64,000 nt of DNA from Polytrichum commune (taxonomy: Eukaryota; Streptophyta; Polytrichopsida; Polytrichales; Polytrichaceae), in assembly GCA_950295325.1 (NCBI GenBank), contig OX485803.1, forward strand, positions 57,985,554-58,049,553, in the 5' to 3' direction. Made by a program: the position numbers and the translations under genes. The notes beneath the pieces are model-generated. The model saw only the letters and a list, made by a program, of their open reading frames with translations. It ran no database searches and was not told the DNA's origin. Positions 43,078 through 55,793 of the stretch are shown in pieces; position 1 is the first letter of the stretch, and every line of letters begins with the position of its first letter.

Positions 43078-46000
43078 ATGGTGGGGATTTGGGAGGTTGG
43101 CGTACGAGTGTGGCAGAAGAGGCCGCGGAAATTGCTCAGCTGGAGCATACCCAAGAGCTGGATCCGAGGGTTTCTGGTGATATGGCTTCTGGCAGGCGTG
43201 GTGGGTGCCCTTTTGGTTATATGGAGCCGCAAAGGATATGTGGAAAAGGAGAAGACTCTCGAAATGGAAGCCTGGTGCAAGCAGCGCTCACGAATTCTCG
43301 AGGAGCAAGTGAAGGCCAATAAGTACAATGCTAAGGTAAGCGACTGAGTGAAACTCTGTGTGAACTTCTGAAAAGGTACATAAATGCCACCTCGCTATGA
43401 TTATTCTGTTGATTTTCTTTGAAAAACCCCAAATTATTTATTGGTGCAGTGGTCAAAGAAAGGGTGCTGTATGTAATATTTGGATGTTCCATCTCTGTTT
43501 GCGATTTCACATCCTTTCCTCTGCCAATTTGATGTTGCTTTTCTATTTAAAAACCTCGCTGAGCTATCGCCATGCTTCCAGGTCCCCGAAGCACGTTCTT
43601 GCAGGCGCAGGTAGCGTGCATAGATTTGCTATGTAGTTGGCAGAAATTGACATATTGCATCTTTACCTATGATTTCCCCGTTGGTAGCTTTCATTTTTAT
43701 CCCTGAGAAAGTCCTTCTCGCATCCTGAGTTAATCCTTCGTCAGCACAAAAAGTCATTTCCCCTCGCGAGCACCATTCCAGAGCCGCTGGAAGCACAATG
43801 GGGTCCTGACCGCCAAGTACGTCGACAAGATAGATAGCAATGCACACGACTGTGTGCCTTTATGTTTCTAGTCCATAACCTGTCACATTTTAGCGGGTTT
43901 GGAGCACATAATGAAGATGGTGGCCAACACGCTAACGAAAGTGATCTAACTTGTTAGTGGGGAGGGATGGGGGTCAGGCATTTTCAGATATGATTGTTGT
44001 CTTTGGAAATAGCGTGAGCAAGACCACCTTTCAAAGGTTCAGTGACAGCACCAGCTATGCTCATCCTCTGCTGCTCAGCCTCATGTACGCTGTCTTTGTT
44101 GACCAAAATGGACGGTATGTATTCTCTGCCTGCCTATTGTGAGATGTGCTTAGCCAGGATACCTCTTGTCAACCTCCGATAATCAAATAACGATGGAATG
44201 CTAATTGTGGGTGTCGATCCTATAAAGGACATGATTAAGTGTTGCACTTTGTCAAGAATCCATCCGTTAAAGATCTCATAGGATGCCTCAGATTCCAGAG
44301 GCCTAAGACTCATTGGAACGAGCAGAAAGAAAGCAACCTTCTAGGGTTAGCAATAGCAATAACGTAAATGCTTGTCAACCCCAAGGGAGTTGCACTGGAT
44401 AAACCCTTGAGGTGTGGAACCAACTGCAAAGAGATAATTGTGGGACAAAGATGGGGATGTAACCTGATACGTAAATTGTGATGCTTGAGCACTCTAAAAT
44501 TAAGTAAACATTCCATCCCGACCTTGCCGTATCTGCTGCTTTAGTAGCTGCTAGATTGAAATAGCCGTGGCCCTTCATGAATGTGATGTATACATCATTG
44601 CTCCAAACTGAGATAGCTGTAGATGATGGAGCTCCGTCTGCTGAAAACCCACAAAAAACCTCTGAAGGCGGTTGATGTCAATCAAGGCAGCTACTAAAGC
44701 ATTGCTATTAATATTGCTTAAAGAGATAGGATGAGTAAAGGCTTGTGGATACCATTGTCAAGGGTTTATGAGATTCCAGAAATTAATTCTAAAGTTGAGG
44801 AGAGGTGATTCGTCCGGATTTCTACACTTGTGTTGTTTCTCAATTAATCCTCTAGTTTTATAGATTTATGTGGCTATGATGAAAGTAATGAACACTTGAT
44901 AACTATGCAAATTGATAAGTGCTTCTCCTGACCACATGCCTTGTGACCTTATTGGTGCCTGTGAGCAGAACGGGGTTTGAGACACAAAATGGGCTTAGTA
45001 TCATGGACTTGAGCACTGGTGGTGTACGATCCACCCAAGTAGACTATCTGGTCATATTATACTCCAATAGTGAGGGTCAGAAGTATGTGAGCTATGACCT
45101 TCTGTCCTTGCCAGATAACTATGATGCAGCTGTGCGTATGCGTATTTTCACCACTGGGATAATGACAGAGCCTTACCACACTACTCAAAATGGAAAAGTA
45201 GGCATTGGTTAGTAAATATTCTAATCCTCTTGTTGGTCAATAGAAGCCTGTAAAAATGTGTGAAAGCTTAAAATCCTGTGCCCATCTATGAGACTGTAAC
45301 ATCTTAAGCATCTTCCCTGTACGGATGCAAATCACGGACTGGTGATATAAACTCAGGCACTTTGGAGGCTGGTAATCTCTTACAGAGGACATCAAAGAGA
45401 CAATGACAGAATTCACTTGATGAAGAGCTGATCAAGGGTTTGGGTTTCCAGCGGTGATGTATCCAGTCTTTCCAAGCACACCAAATTCTACTACTCCGGC
45501 AAGCAATCAGACAGCATTGATGGGGGCCATATTCTCTTTATTTGATTTTGAGACTTTGATCAACAACCTTCTGATGCAGGCTGATGACCCCCGTACGTAC
45601 AATTCTTCTGTCACCCTCAAACATAACCTCTAAGTCGAGATGTCAAGACATGCATTTGTTTCATTTCACCATAGTCTGAAAGAAGAAATTGCTGGCTGGT
45701 GTCCCCGTGATTGTGAAGGATAGGATTGGGTTTAATATTTCATCACAAGTGAACTATCGTTGTAAAGGCTTTTAAATCATGTATCAGAGAACTGAGAAAG
45801 ATTAAGCACATAATCTGTATACAAATCCGCCAAAGAAGAAATATACTACGATAGTATCTTCTTGTATGTCAAGGTGTAGGTTCTTGAATTCAACTGATGT
45901 TAGGCCTTAAGAGTGTGCTGGTGGATGAGTGCAGCTTCTCCATTCGTATTTGAGCTCTTTGATGTAACGGACATCACGCAACCAATTTTGGTATTTGGAG

Positions 46001-49000
46001 AGAGCATCAAATTGTCAAGAGGATCAAAGGGGACACCAATTGCTTTTGCCAAACACGTCAAATTCAGCAAGTCCGACAATCCACTTGAAGTTAATCTTGG
46101 GGACCCATTTCGAAAGTACATGGTAACCTGTAGGTAATGCGCAAATTGAGGAAGTGCATCTCTTCATCTTGTCAGCAAACAAGCCTAGTTACTGATGACG
46201 CCTATCTATTCATAAAACGGTTTAGTTTCTAGGGAAACACCAAGAATAAAATATCTGTATACACTTATTTCTGTACATACAAATTCTGTACATACTTATT
46301 GTGATAATTCTTGCAATGTAATATCTTTGCTAATTACTGACTGCGAGAGATTGCTAAAGACACGTGGCCACACTTAGAACATATTGAATGGTGATGGCAG
46401 GTATTTGAAGCATCAATCTGGGTGGTGTTGGGGTGCAATTTCATGGGGAATCGTATTCATGGCATTAGTGATCATAGTGTACTATATTGGATGGGCAGCT
46501 GTGAAGCAGATGGAAAATTTGCGGACAAACTATGAAAGAATGGAGGCTATGAAAACCCAGGCAGAAAATGCACACAAGGCCAAAAGTGAATTTCTCACAA
46601 CAGTTTCCCACGAAATCCGAACTCCAATGAATGGTGTATTAGGTACAAGTTGACATATGACATCCACTTTACATATTTTCTCGATGTGTCTCAGCTGTTG
46701 CCACTCTCAGAAGCAGATGGATGGCTACTACTATTTAAAAATATTGATCCACTTGATGCCATCCTAGATATTAGTCGAATGGAATTAAAAAGTACCGAGT
46801 TGCAGGTATGCTAGACTTCTTATTGGACACAAAGCTCGACTGTGAGCAGCTTGAGTACACAAAAATTGCGCAAGCAAGTGGGAGTGCCTTGATCTCTCTC
46901 ATCAATGACGTCTTGGACATGGCCAAAGTGGAGTCGGGCCACATGGAGCTGGAGATTAGAGAATTTTCGATTCGTGATACACTTGAGGATGTCTTAGATG
47001 TGTTCAGGGCACGTCTGAGGGAAAGTGGAGTTGAGGGTATGGAAAATCACTACGCTTTATGCTAATCTGTATATCAGTATCTGTACAAGGCCACAGGTCA
47101 TCTTATCCCTTGAAGATTTAGCGAGAACTTGTGCATAATTGTTTTTTTGTAATTCTGACTTCTTTAGAACGTGAGACAATGGGTATATAAAGGCTCCCTT
47201 TGCACCAGCCATTGGATACATCCTTCCGGTTCATAAATTCGAAACCACACCATCTTCTCTATAATAGCTCTAAACATGTTTGCATCCTTCTACAATGTAA
47301 CTTCATGAGGTGATCTTCAGCCTGCAAGATATCGGCAGCAGTCTATTCGGGTTCTGAAATGCACAAACCGTTTACAGTTGCAGCATTGGTAGATGAAGAA
47401 GTACCTGCGATTATGGAGGGAGACCCTTCTCGATTGCGGCAGGTGCTCGTGAACTTGATGGGTGCGTTTCTTGTCTCTTGACAGTACCCTCGCAATGGTA
47501 GCTACTGTACTTCCAGAGATATGGTGTTAGCCGCAACATTCGTAGCGAATTTTGTCCTTCATAGATGTTTCAAAGTCGCTTTACCATGAAGACCATTTGG
47601 TCACTTGTTCCTTGTAGATTCTTATAATTCTTATAATATTTTGGTGTGTCACTGAAGCACTTCAACTGTGAGTAATGCAATGCATATGAAGGACCAAACA
47701 AATTTACATTGAGTCTGTACAAACTTAGTTGAAACTGGCAATTCAAGGACTCATGGAGAAACGGTGGGTTCATTCAAACAGGAAATGCCCTGAAGTTTAC
47801 CGCATCAGGCCATGTACTACTACGAGTGTGTTTGTACCGGGAGAATATGATGAAGGTGAATAAGTCAGGTGAGGAAAGTAGTTGGGAAGACTCAAAGAGC
47901 ACTCCCGTGTCTCTATCGCCAAATGAGGCTCTTCAATCCAAGCCATTTTCAGATGTCAACGGACATAGATTTTCTACACATTCTCGGTATAAAGCGACTC
48001 TTAGCTTGGCTAAGAGATCTGTTGACAGGATGCGATATTCACTAGACTCACGTCATGACTCCCCCCTACCCAGCACCAAGAGAGAGAGGTATAGCTCCTT
48101 TGAAAACGTTTATGACACACTTAGCGGCAAACAAGCCCCAGATGATCGCAACAGCTGGAGCCGCATCAAACAAACCTGGGAAATGAAAGATTGTCAGACC
48201 AGGGAGTCCTCGGAGGATGGGAAATCGAACAGAAGTTCAGATCGTTCTATTGACTTAGAAAAAGGTGATGATGATGAGGATAAGAAAAAGATACCCTCTG
48301 TGATTCCCACGCCAGAGTCTCTGGATTCAGGTCATGCAGGGAGTGTGAAAGTATGCATCGTTTGTGAAGACACAGGTGCAGGCATTCCAGCTGATGCCCG
48401 AGCTCGAATTTTTAAGCCTTTTGTACAGGTTAACTGTCAACCATTTATCATGCCAAGCGTCCTTTGCTTTGTTTACCCAAATTAAAATATGTGCCACTGT
48501 CACCACCCTACATCCTGTTTGTGGACAGAGGTTCTTTTCGATAGGTGGACACAGGGTCCGAATATGTCATGGACGGGGTGTTAATTCCTCTTAAATAAGG
48601 ATGCATACATGTATGAAATTATTCTTTGCACGATAGAAACTTGTATAATTATGTGTGCAATATAGAGGTTGCTGTTATAGCTTTCGTTGCATCTTGTAAA
48701 GGTATAGATTGATGATTATGTGTGATATTGAAGCTATGTCTTAAGCACTTATGTTCTCGATATCTGTTATGGTTTTGTTTAGGCTGAAAAAAGCACTACC
48801 CGACTGTATGGAGGAACAGGCGTGGGTCTCTCCATTAGCCAACAGTTGGTAATCATATCTAAGGCTTCGCACAATAAAGTTTGAAAGCACGTTATATATT
48901 AAAGAATAATGAATGTCTTACAATATATTCTGATGAAAAAGTTTAGGAAGGGTACACTTTAGAAATTTTGTACTACTATTGTGGTGGACTTGCACAGATT

Positions 49001-52000
49001 TGGTTCTTTCAGACTACTAACAAGACAAGAAATGTTTCTAAAGGGGATAGCTGCAGTCCAAATGCATCAGGAAGTGCCAAAAATGGAATAAGTCTTGTGC
49101 ACAAAGTATACAAATAACAGTGGTTCAACAGTAGGTCCAAAGAACTTCGAATTCTTTCGAGGTGCAGGGGCTCATATGGGTATAGTTTGTTTTGTCACAG
49201 GTGCATTTAATGGGAGGAAAGATATTCCTGAGCACACAAGTTGGGGTGGGTACCACATTTTTCTTTGCTGTCACCTTTGGGTTGCCCGTAAAGTGTGACA
49301 TCAATAATGAGAGCAAGCAGAAATCAAATGAACCAGACTCAACAAGTGGCCTACATGGCAAGAGAGTCATCTTAGTGGATGGTATCCCTCTTCGCCGCAT
49401 GGTGGGTCCAGTCTCTTTCCTAGCTGCAGACACTCGGTATCTTTTGGTGGATGTTTGTTCACAAGAACCTGATTATTGAGTACAACATGTTTAGAGCCTC
49501 TTAGAATCCATAATTAAAGCACAAAGTCTTGTGAACATGCCTAGGTTTTCTCTTCATTACTTATTCTCCTTGACTAGTAGACCTTGACAAAAATAAGGCT
49601 GTACTGAGATATGCTTGGTTTAGTCGATGGGCAGACTGCAGCCAGAACTTTTCCTCATCCCTGTGCTTCTGAATGTCGACCTTTCGGTGCTTGAACTGGG
49701 ACTGTGCAATTTGTGCACCTTAGGGCATCCCCTAGTTTCAGGATATCGTTGAACATGCAGTTCACTTCTGTCGTCCTGCCAACACTTTTCCTGTGGTATG
49801 GAGAGTTCGCACTGTAAAAAGCGTTCCGTGCATATTCTGTACATCTTACATGCTAAAATGAGCTAAAATTAGAATATTTTGGCAGTTTAGCTTTGCACCC
49901 TTTTCAAGCAAGCATGCTATGGGTGGGTATGGGAATCATTAGTATGCGCTAGCTTCCTGAAGGTCTGAAAATGAGATGTGTGTGGCTTCAGATAACAGAG
50001 ATTGCACTCCGAAGATTAGGAATGGATGTGCTATCAGTGAGCAATCCGCAGACTCTGGCAGATACCATGAGTGTTTTTTATGATGAGGGAGGAAAGCCAG
50101 CGCTTGAGAAGGAGGCCTTACTGGGCATATTTAAGAGCTGGATTGCTCCCTTTACAAAATCGTCCTTTATTCAGAACCGAGAGGACTGGAAGCCTCCTAG
50201 AACAAGTTATCATTTAACACGTGACAATGAAGGATTAAACTCAGAAATTTCAGGTGCATATATACTCTTTCATTCTTTCACCTTTGAGAATGTCTACGGC
50301 AAGGGAGAACAATGGTCTCATTGATGTGGAATGTGAACGGTGGTAGTGTTTGACACATGACTTGATATGTCTATGTGCCTATTTCTAGCTACAATGTACT
50401 CAGAATTGCACCTAACCATCAGATTCACATCTGCTGCTGGGTTGACGTGTAATATTCCAAAGTAGGATTCATGTTGCATCAAATGCTGAACTTTCAGACT
50501 TGATGGAAATGTTGCAGGGGCGAATGGGCCTGTAGATCAACTGGATTCAGGGCCGGTCACCCCTGTGCGCACATCCTACCAAACTCACCTACACAAAAAT
50601 TTACAGCGATTACCATCACTTAGGTTGCCCACGGACATACCACCAGGGACCTCAGGACCGTCAGCAATGAGAGTGCACTATAATCCAACACAGGCAGAAA
50701 GACAAGTGGTTGAGGAATTCAGAAAGGGGATGAAATGTGATGTGATATTGGTGGACAAGGACTGCTTCGGGAAGGGTTCAGGTGTGGAGATGGGGAAATT
50801 CTTACAGGAAGCCCGCATAAAGTCGCCAACAATTCAACCACCACCAATGGTGCTCCTTGCTTGCAAACTTGAAGAGAACGAAAAAAATGTTCAAAGCCTT
50901 GGTTTTGGGGGTGTCTTGTTCAAACCCATCAAACCCACGGTCATGTTGATGCTGCTCACTGAGGTGAGGCGTAATACAATCATGCTAGTCCACAATTTTG
51001 AAGTTCCTGGAAAGCATGACCAGAAGGAGTCAGTAAAGAAGTGTCTGTGCAGGGTCCACAGACTGAAGTACAGATATATTCCGCTACCGTTTTCTCACTG
51101 TTTAGATAGTTGCCAATATTATGGAGTATATTATAAATCTCGAAATTTTCGGTTGTGATTAGTTTGTTTATGTTTTCTATAATTACAAAAGTAAGTTCAA
51201 CTTTTGCTGGACTGGACAGGTTATGAAGATAGTGAGTCAGCAGAACATTGTGGGAAATGCGAGAGATTTGGAGAAAGCTTCTATCCGACGTTCTCTTCAG
51301 ACCTTAATGAAGGGACTACGAGTCATGGTAATACAGTTTGCTCCTTCAGTTTCTTACACCTCATCAAGGAATACACTCACCTGGACGTGGAATTTGTGAT
51401 AGATCGTCTCCGATGAACAGTAAATGTCGCATTGGATTACCTGAGTGCTATTTCTGCATGCCTGAAAGGGCAACTGCAGCCAATCAACCAGGATAGTAAG
51501 GGTAGAATAGAAGAATGGATATTATCCTGCATAATGATATTATCCTCATAGGCTTCTTCCATCAAAGATTCACGTTATTGACTATAATTCAATATCTGCA
51601 GGTTGTGGATGATAATTATGTGAACCGTCTAGTCTCAACGAAAATGTTGCGACGGTATGGTGTGAATGTGGTCACAGCAGAGTCTGGACAACAAGCTATT
51701 GATATTCTGAAGGGAGCCGCCCATGACATAGATATTGTATTCATGGATGTGCAGATGCCAGGAATGGATGGGTCAGTTTTCTCTTCACACTCTACATAAC
51801 AGTTGAATGTTTTCTGACCTCTTCAACTTGCAGCGAGGTTTTTTTTCCAGGGATACCGGTACTGTAGTGGGAAATAATTAATAGACTTTGCGTGACTGCC
51901 GGAGTAACTGCCAAATTTTCTTATTGTTTCATGGTTACAATCAAATTCTTCTGAACTGAGAGTGGATTGTCAAGAAAGAGAATTCCGCTGAAGGTAACTG

Positions 52001-52314
52001 GGATATTTGTATTGGCATTCACAATCGATTGTCTGGGAATTCTCTAGATTGTCTTAAATAAGTATTTTGATGTGCTCCGTAGGTTTCAGACGACAACAAA
52101 GATACGTGAATTGGAGACAGCTGGTGAGATTGTCAGAAATGAGATAGTGATGTCTTCGATGGCGATTCAAAGGAAACGTCGGCTGGTTGTGATGGCTATG
52201 ACGGCAGATGTATTCTCTACCAACAGTGAGAAGATTGCAGCTGGCAAGATGGACGGTTTTATCACAAAGCCAATTGACGAATACCAGCTCTACAGAGCTT
52301 TGAAAGCAATCTGA
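43078..52314 (+). CDS. CHASE-domain hybrid histidine kinase (cytokinin-receptor family), sixteen exons
   Basis: Exons: 43078-43335, 43978-44114, 44969-45207, 45452-45592, 45935-46133, 46401-46642, 46806-47036, 47378-47461, 47782-48428, 48783-48848, 49201-49401, 49992-50253, 50518-50963, 51220-51327, 51602-51771, 52083-52314. All joins are GT-AG with matching phases, giving 1220 aa. Order: membrane helix at about 31-49, CHASE sensor (about 87-325), second helix (about 336-356), HisKA with [10 protein letters not shown] (phospho-acceptor His395), N box NLMGNALKFT, G1 box EDTGAGIP (Asp707), RIFKPFVQ, G2 box [10 protein letters not shown], a pseudo-receiver (about 800-1051, VILVDKD, FKPIKP) and a C-terminal receiver with VVDDN (Asp1090/1091), [11 protein letters not shown] (Asp1136), AMTAD and TKP. 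The insert between the N and G1 boxes has YDTLSG...DDRNSW, as in plant AHK2/3/4. In that family cytokinin binding triggers a His-Asp phosphorelay from the ER or plasma membrane. All catalytic residues are present, but CHASE is divergent ([12 protein letters not shown] where AHK4 has SYLESLDMMSGEED), so the ligand cannot be assumed. Confidence 0.92.
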
Positions 52315-54138
52315 TCCAACCCCAAAATCAACAAGCTCCCTATCTTCTGCAACCCCACATTCCTGCCAAGCAGGCATGCTGCAAGGTGAAGCAAAGGCAT
52401 TGTGTATGTCATCACCTCAGGATGTCTATCTGAACTCTCGAGATGTATTTACGACTGACTTGAGTGAGGCAGTAGCCAGTCGCTTGGTATCATTGCAAAA
52501 TGCATACAACGAGGACCTAGTAGTGCTACCAATGAGACCCAGATTGGAGAAAGGTTTGTCAGGCATGGTTTCGAAACCAATCCTGGCGACGACACGAGTG
52601 ATGTTTTGAGTGATCATGTGAAGCAGGAAGAATCTCAAGAGAACCCTAGTGGACAATAATGGAAATGGAAGCAACTGTGGTCGGAATGATCTCACGATTG
52701 GCGTTGGAGATCAACCAGAATAGTGATAAATCAAAGGGTGCTGGATCCTGGGATGCAGGATTCCACTTCTTGACAGATATACCCTAAAGTCAACACATTC
52801 AACTGTATTATGCTGTAGCAAATTGGGACTTTGAAAGTTATATTTGGTGATGGGCATGCCTGGCTTTTATTTCACATGGCGAGTGAGGGGTGAAGTCGCA
52901 GCTCAAAGAGCCGATTGTTCCACTTTTTACCTCTCATTTCAACTTATCAAGATTTTCAACAGATTTTCTGGCAACCTGCAAGGTCAAGAGCTGGAAGCAG
53001 CTTCTGTCTACATAATAGATTAGTTCCATAGTATGACTATCTGAAGCAGGAAAGACTACAATGAAACTGACAGGAAGGATTCAAGCCTGAACTGAGGTAA
53101 CAAAAGTTTACCAGAAACTTCTCGCTGGGATTACTTCAATTCTAGCTCAAGAAGATCCCCAGGTCCCACAATGTAACTTAGACTTTCAATCCCACCAGGC
53201 ACCGGAAAGTGCAATTTCTTCCTTCCAACTCTGTATTGCGTGCACCACAGTGGATGAATTTGGTGGAGTGGCGTGTGCCTCCGAGAGGAAGGCATCCTTT
53301 CATTGGCCACAAGCACGTGGGCTGGGGTGCCCCGGTGACCCGGCTGTTCACTGGGCGGGGCGGTTTCCCGTGACTGTAAAAGTGAGTGACCACGTCGACA
53401 TTCTAACGGCCCAAGCCCCGGGTCCGGCAATTCTCCGGGTCACTGGGTCCCCTTGCTTCAAAGGCATATTTCCTCGACCATTTAGGCCACTTGGTGTGTC
53501 CATAGGCTTGCTCCAGAGTCCAGAGTTCCAAGGTGATGAATTTTTTAGGCCTTGTAGGTAATCTATTTGCAGAAATCGCAGTAAGTTGGAGTGTTTTATG
53601 GGTAAGCTAATTTTGCCGTGGTTGCTAATTTCTTCACGTAAGGCAATGTGACAGTTTTCTCGCCCAGTTTAGTGAGTTCATCTCGTTACTTAAGAATGGA
53701 GTTCTTAGCCCTCATAGCAATCAGTTTGTAGCATTTACAGTTAGTTAAGAGTGTTTGCAGTGCTTCACTATTGAAGTCAGAATTCCCTCCGCAAATAAGT
53801 GGGTAGGACTACCTTGTTGCTTGAGGAGGGAATATTTAGCGCTTGTAGGGGTCATTTTGTTAGTGGGATCCGCAGTTAGATAAGTTGGAGTGTTCTGGAG
53901 TAGAATAGCTACGTCTGCAAGTTTCTTCACTTGGAAGTCACGGGGTTTGAGTGCCGGACACGAGGTGCCGGTGCCATGGCGGAACTTGAAGTGGAGGGTC
54001 AAGACCATAGAGGTGCAGTTACGTCACCACGCAGTACTCTATTTTGTGCAGGACCTTGTTATGGAATTGTCGTGGATCTAATACCGCGGTTCGGTTGGAG
54101 TATACGATCAGAGATTCAATTCCGGTGATGAACGATCG
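52315..54138. other. Spacer between histidine kinase and ABC1 kinase genes
   Basis: The first few hundred bases should be the 3' UTR of the histidine kinase. A GC-rich block at 53240-53480 includes a 103-codon plus-strand frame (53250-53561) with no recognisable domain; it is most likely non-coding. No RNA gene is seen. Confidence 0.4.
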
Positions 54139-54314
54139 GAAGGAATTAGACTAGCGCTCGAGGCGCGCGCGGTTCTTGTGAGCGATTGCGCTTCAAGGTG
54201 ATATTTTCATACGAGCACTTACAGGTGAAGGAATTAGACTAGCGCTCGAGGCGCGCGCGGTTCTTGTGAGTGATTGCGCTTCAAGGTGATATTTTCATAC
54301 GAGCTCTTACAGGG
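54139..54314 (+). repeat. Recent 88-bp tandem duplication upstream of the ABC1 kinase
   Basis: GAAGGAATTAGACTAGCGCT starts at 54139 and again at 54227. The two 88-bp units differ at about three positions only, so the duplication is young. Each unit contains AGGCGCGCGCGG and ends in a TTACAGG word that resembles a splice acceptor. It lies about 1.5 kb before the ABC1 kinase ATG and may fall in its promoter or 5' UTR. Confidence 0.85.
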
Positions 54315-55793
54315 GTTGACTGTTGCTGCAGAATTGAGCGCAAAATTTAGTGTTCTGCTTTTTCTTGGGTGGTTGAGGCTGTTGGGGTTTGTGTGAAGGA
54401 TTTTGGTTCACTGCGTTTTGATACTGGATCTGCTTGAATTTTTTTTGGAGCTGTTCTAATAATATCTGCAATGCCTTCATTGTTTCCCTCCTATACAAGG
54501 TTGCATCATTTTTGGTGATGGTTGTTTTGTTCCTGAAAAAGCTTCATATGCGTTCCGCACCAATCTGTCTTCCAGTTGATTCCGCTTGTTAGCGTCGTGC
54601 AAAACCTCCGTAATGTGACTTTACTAATTCACTTCTTCTGAGTAGCTGGAAATTCTTTAAGATCAGAGTTGCTCGTTAGTGAGAGCGCTTGAAATACTTT
54701 GTCTTGTAAGTAAAATGGATCGTCCCATCTAGCACGTATCCTTGTTCTCTACTCGATTTTGGTAGTACTCGTACGAAACCGTGTGCTCTCGTTTCGCAGT
54801 GGGTGTATTGATAGGAAATTGTTTGCATTTTTCGCGAGATCTTCAGAAATTCTGTTAGAGTCGTCATCGCCTTCATTGGAGCATGTGCTCTGTTTCCCCT
54901 TAAATAATCTACTTTGAATTCCGCATATTCGACTCAGTTATTTTGTTTCCGTCCAAGTAGCGATTCTTACCCCTTTTTTTTTCGCTCTTTTTTGCATCGA
55001 GCTTTCAAGAGGTTACTTGACACTTCGTTCATGGAATGCTCTCGTTACAGATACTGAACTTTGTAGGTGGGGAAGATCTCCGTACCAATTTGGTACTTCT
55101 TTCAAGAATCTTGTCTTCAATTTACTTTTCGAGAAACAAGTGGAACGCACCAACCAGATGTTGAATGTCAATGTTCTTGAAGTGTAAAAAATTGATCATC
55201 GTCTCTGTAAATTGTTTAGAATATTTCTGATTGCTTCCTGTTGCCTTATAAACAAAGAACTGAATCTTTGGTAGACTCTTGGAGTTGCAGACATATTGGA
55301 GTTTATATGTCTGCAAATTTCCCTCTTGTTCCTCCCTTCTCCACTCAGATTATAGATATATTTGTTGAGGTTAGTAGAATGAACTTGGCTTTCTTGTCTG
55401 CTTTTTTTTTTGTCAATCATTTCGAATTGTGATTCAAGCAATTTCTCCCACTTTACATCCCAACTGTCCCTTGGAACTCTGCGATGGTAGGAGACATTTG
55501 ATCACGACTGTGTCCTCATAGCTACTACCTCTGAATCTGCATTAGGCTTAACTTATATTTTTTTTTATCACTATCGATGAATCGACTTCAAGCTCAACTA
55601 CAGCTTCTCTGTTCTTATGACATGGGACGATGCATTAGGCCTCCATAAAGCAACCTCTTTTTGGTACCCGCAGGAAGGAACTTGTTAAGGCAGGCGGACT
55701 TGATTGACTCAAATGTTAACTAGATGATTATGATGCCAGCTAAGTTCATGCTCAATAAACCGTTTTACGCTTCCTCAGGTTGAAAGAGTCAAG
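54315..55793 (+). other. Upstream region of the ABC1 kinase gene
   Basis: No coding feature supported. T-rich tracts are frequent (for example 54966-54983, 55405-55414, 55556-55567), consistent with a 5' UTR intron or promoter. CCTCAGGTTGAAAGAGTCAA just before the ATG offers an acceptor-like CAG at about 55778, so a leader intron is possible. Confidence 0.4.

Noticed and set aside
43629-43847. Antisense frame inside intron 1 of the histidine kinase
   Set aside because: 72 codons without any motif I recognise; not enough to call a nested gene.
44375-44578. Antisense frame inside intron 2 of the histidine kinase
   Set aside because: It reads somewhat protein-like but I recognise no family, and it lies wholly in an intron with no supporting structure.
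49015-49080. Possible third copy of repeat C in histidine kinase intron 10
   Set aside because: Only a short word (TTCTAAAGGGGATAG) matches; too little to support homology.
53250-53561. A 103-codon frame in a GC-rich block between two genes
   Set aside because: No domain, no splice partners, and frames of similar length exist on the other strand of the same GC-rich block (53430-53131), as expected by chance.
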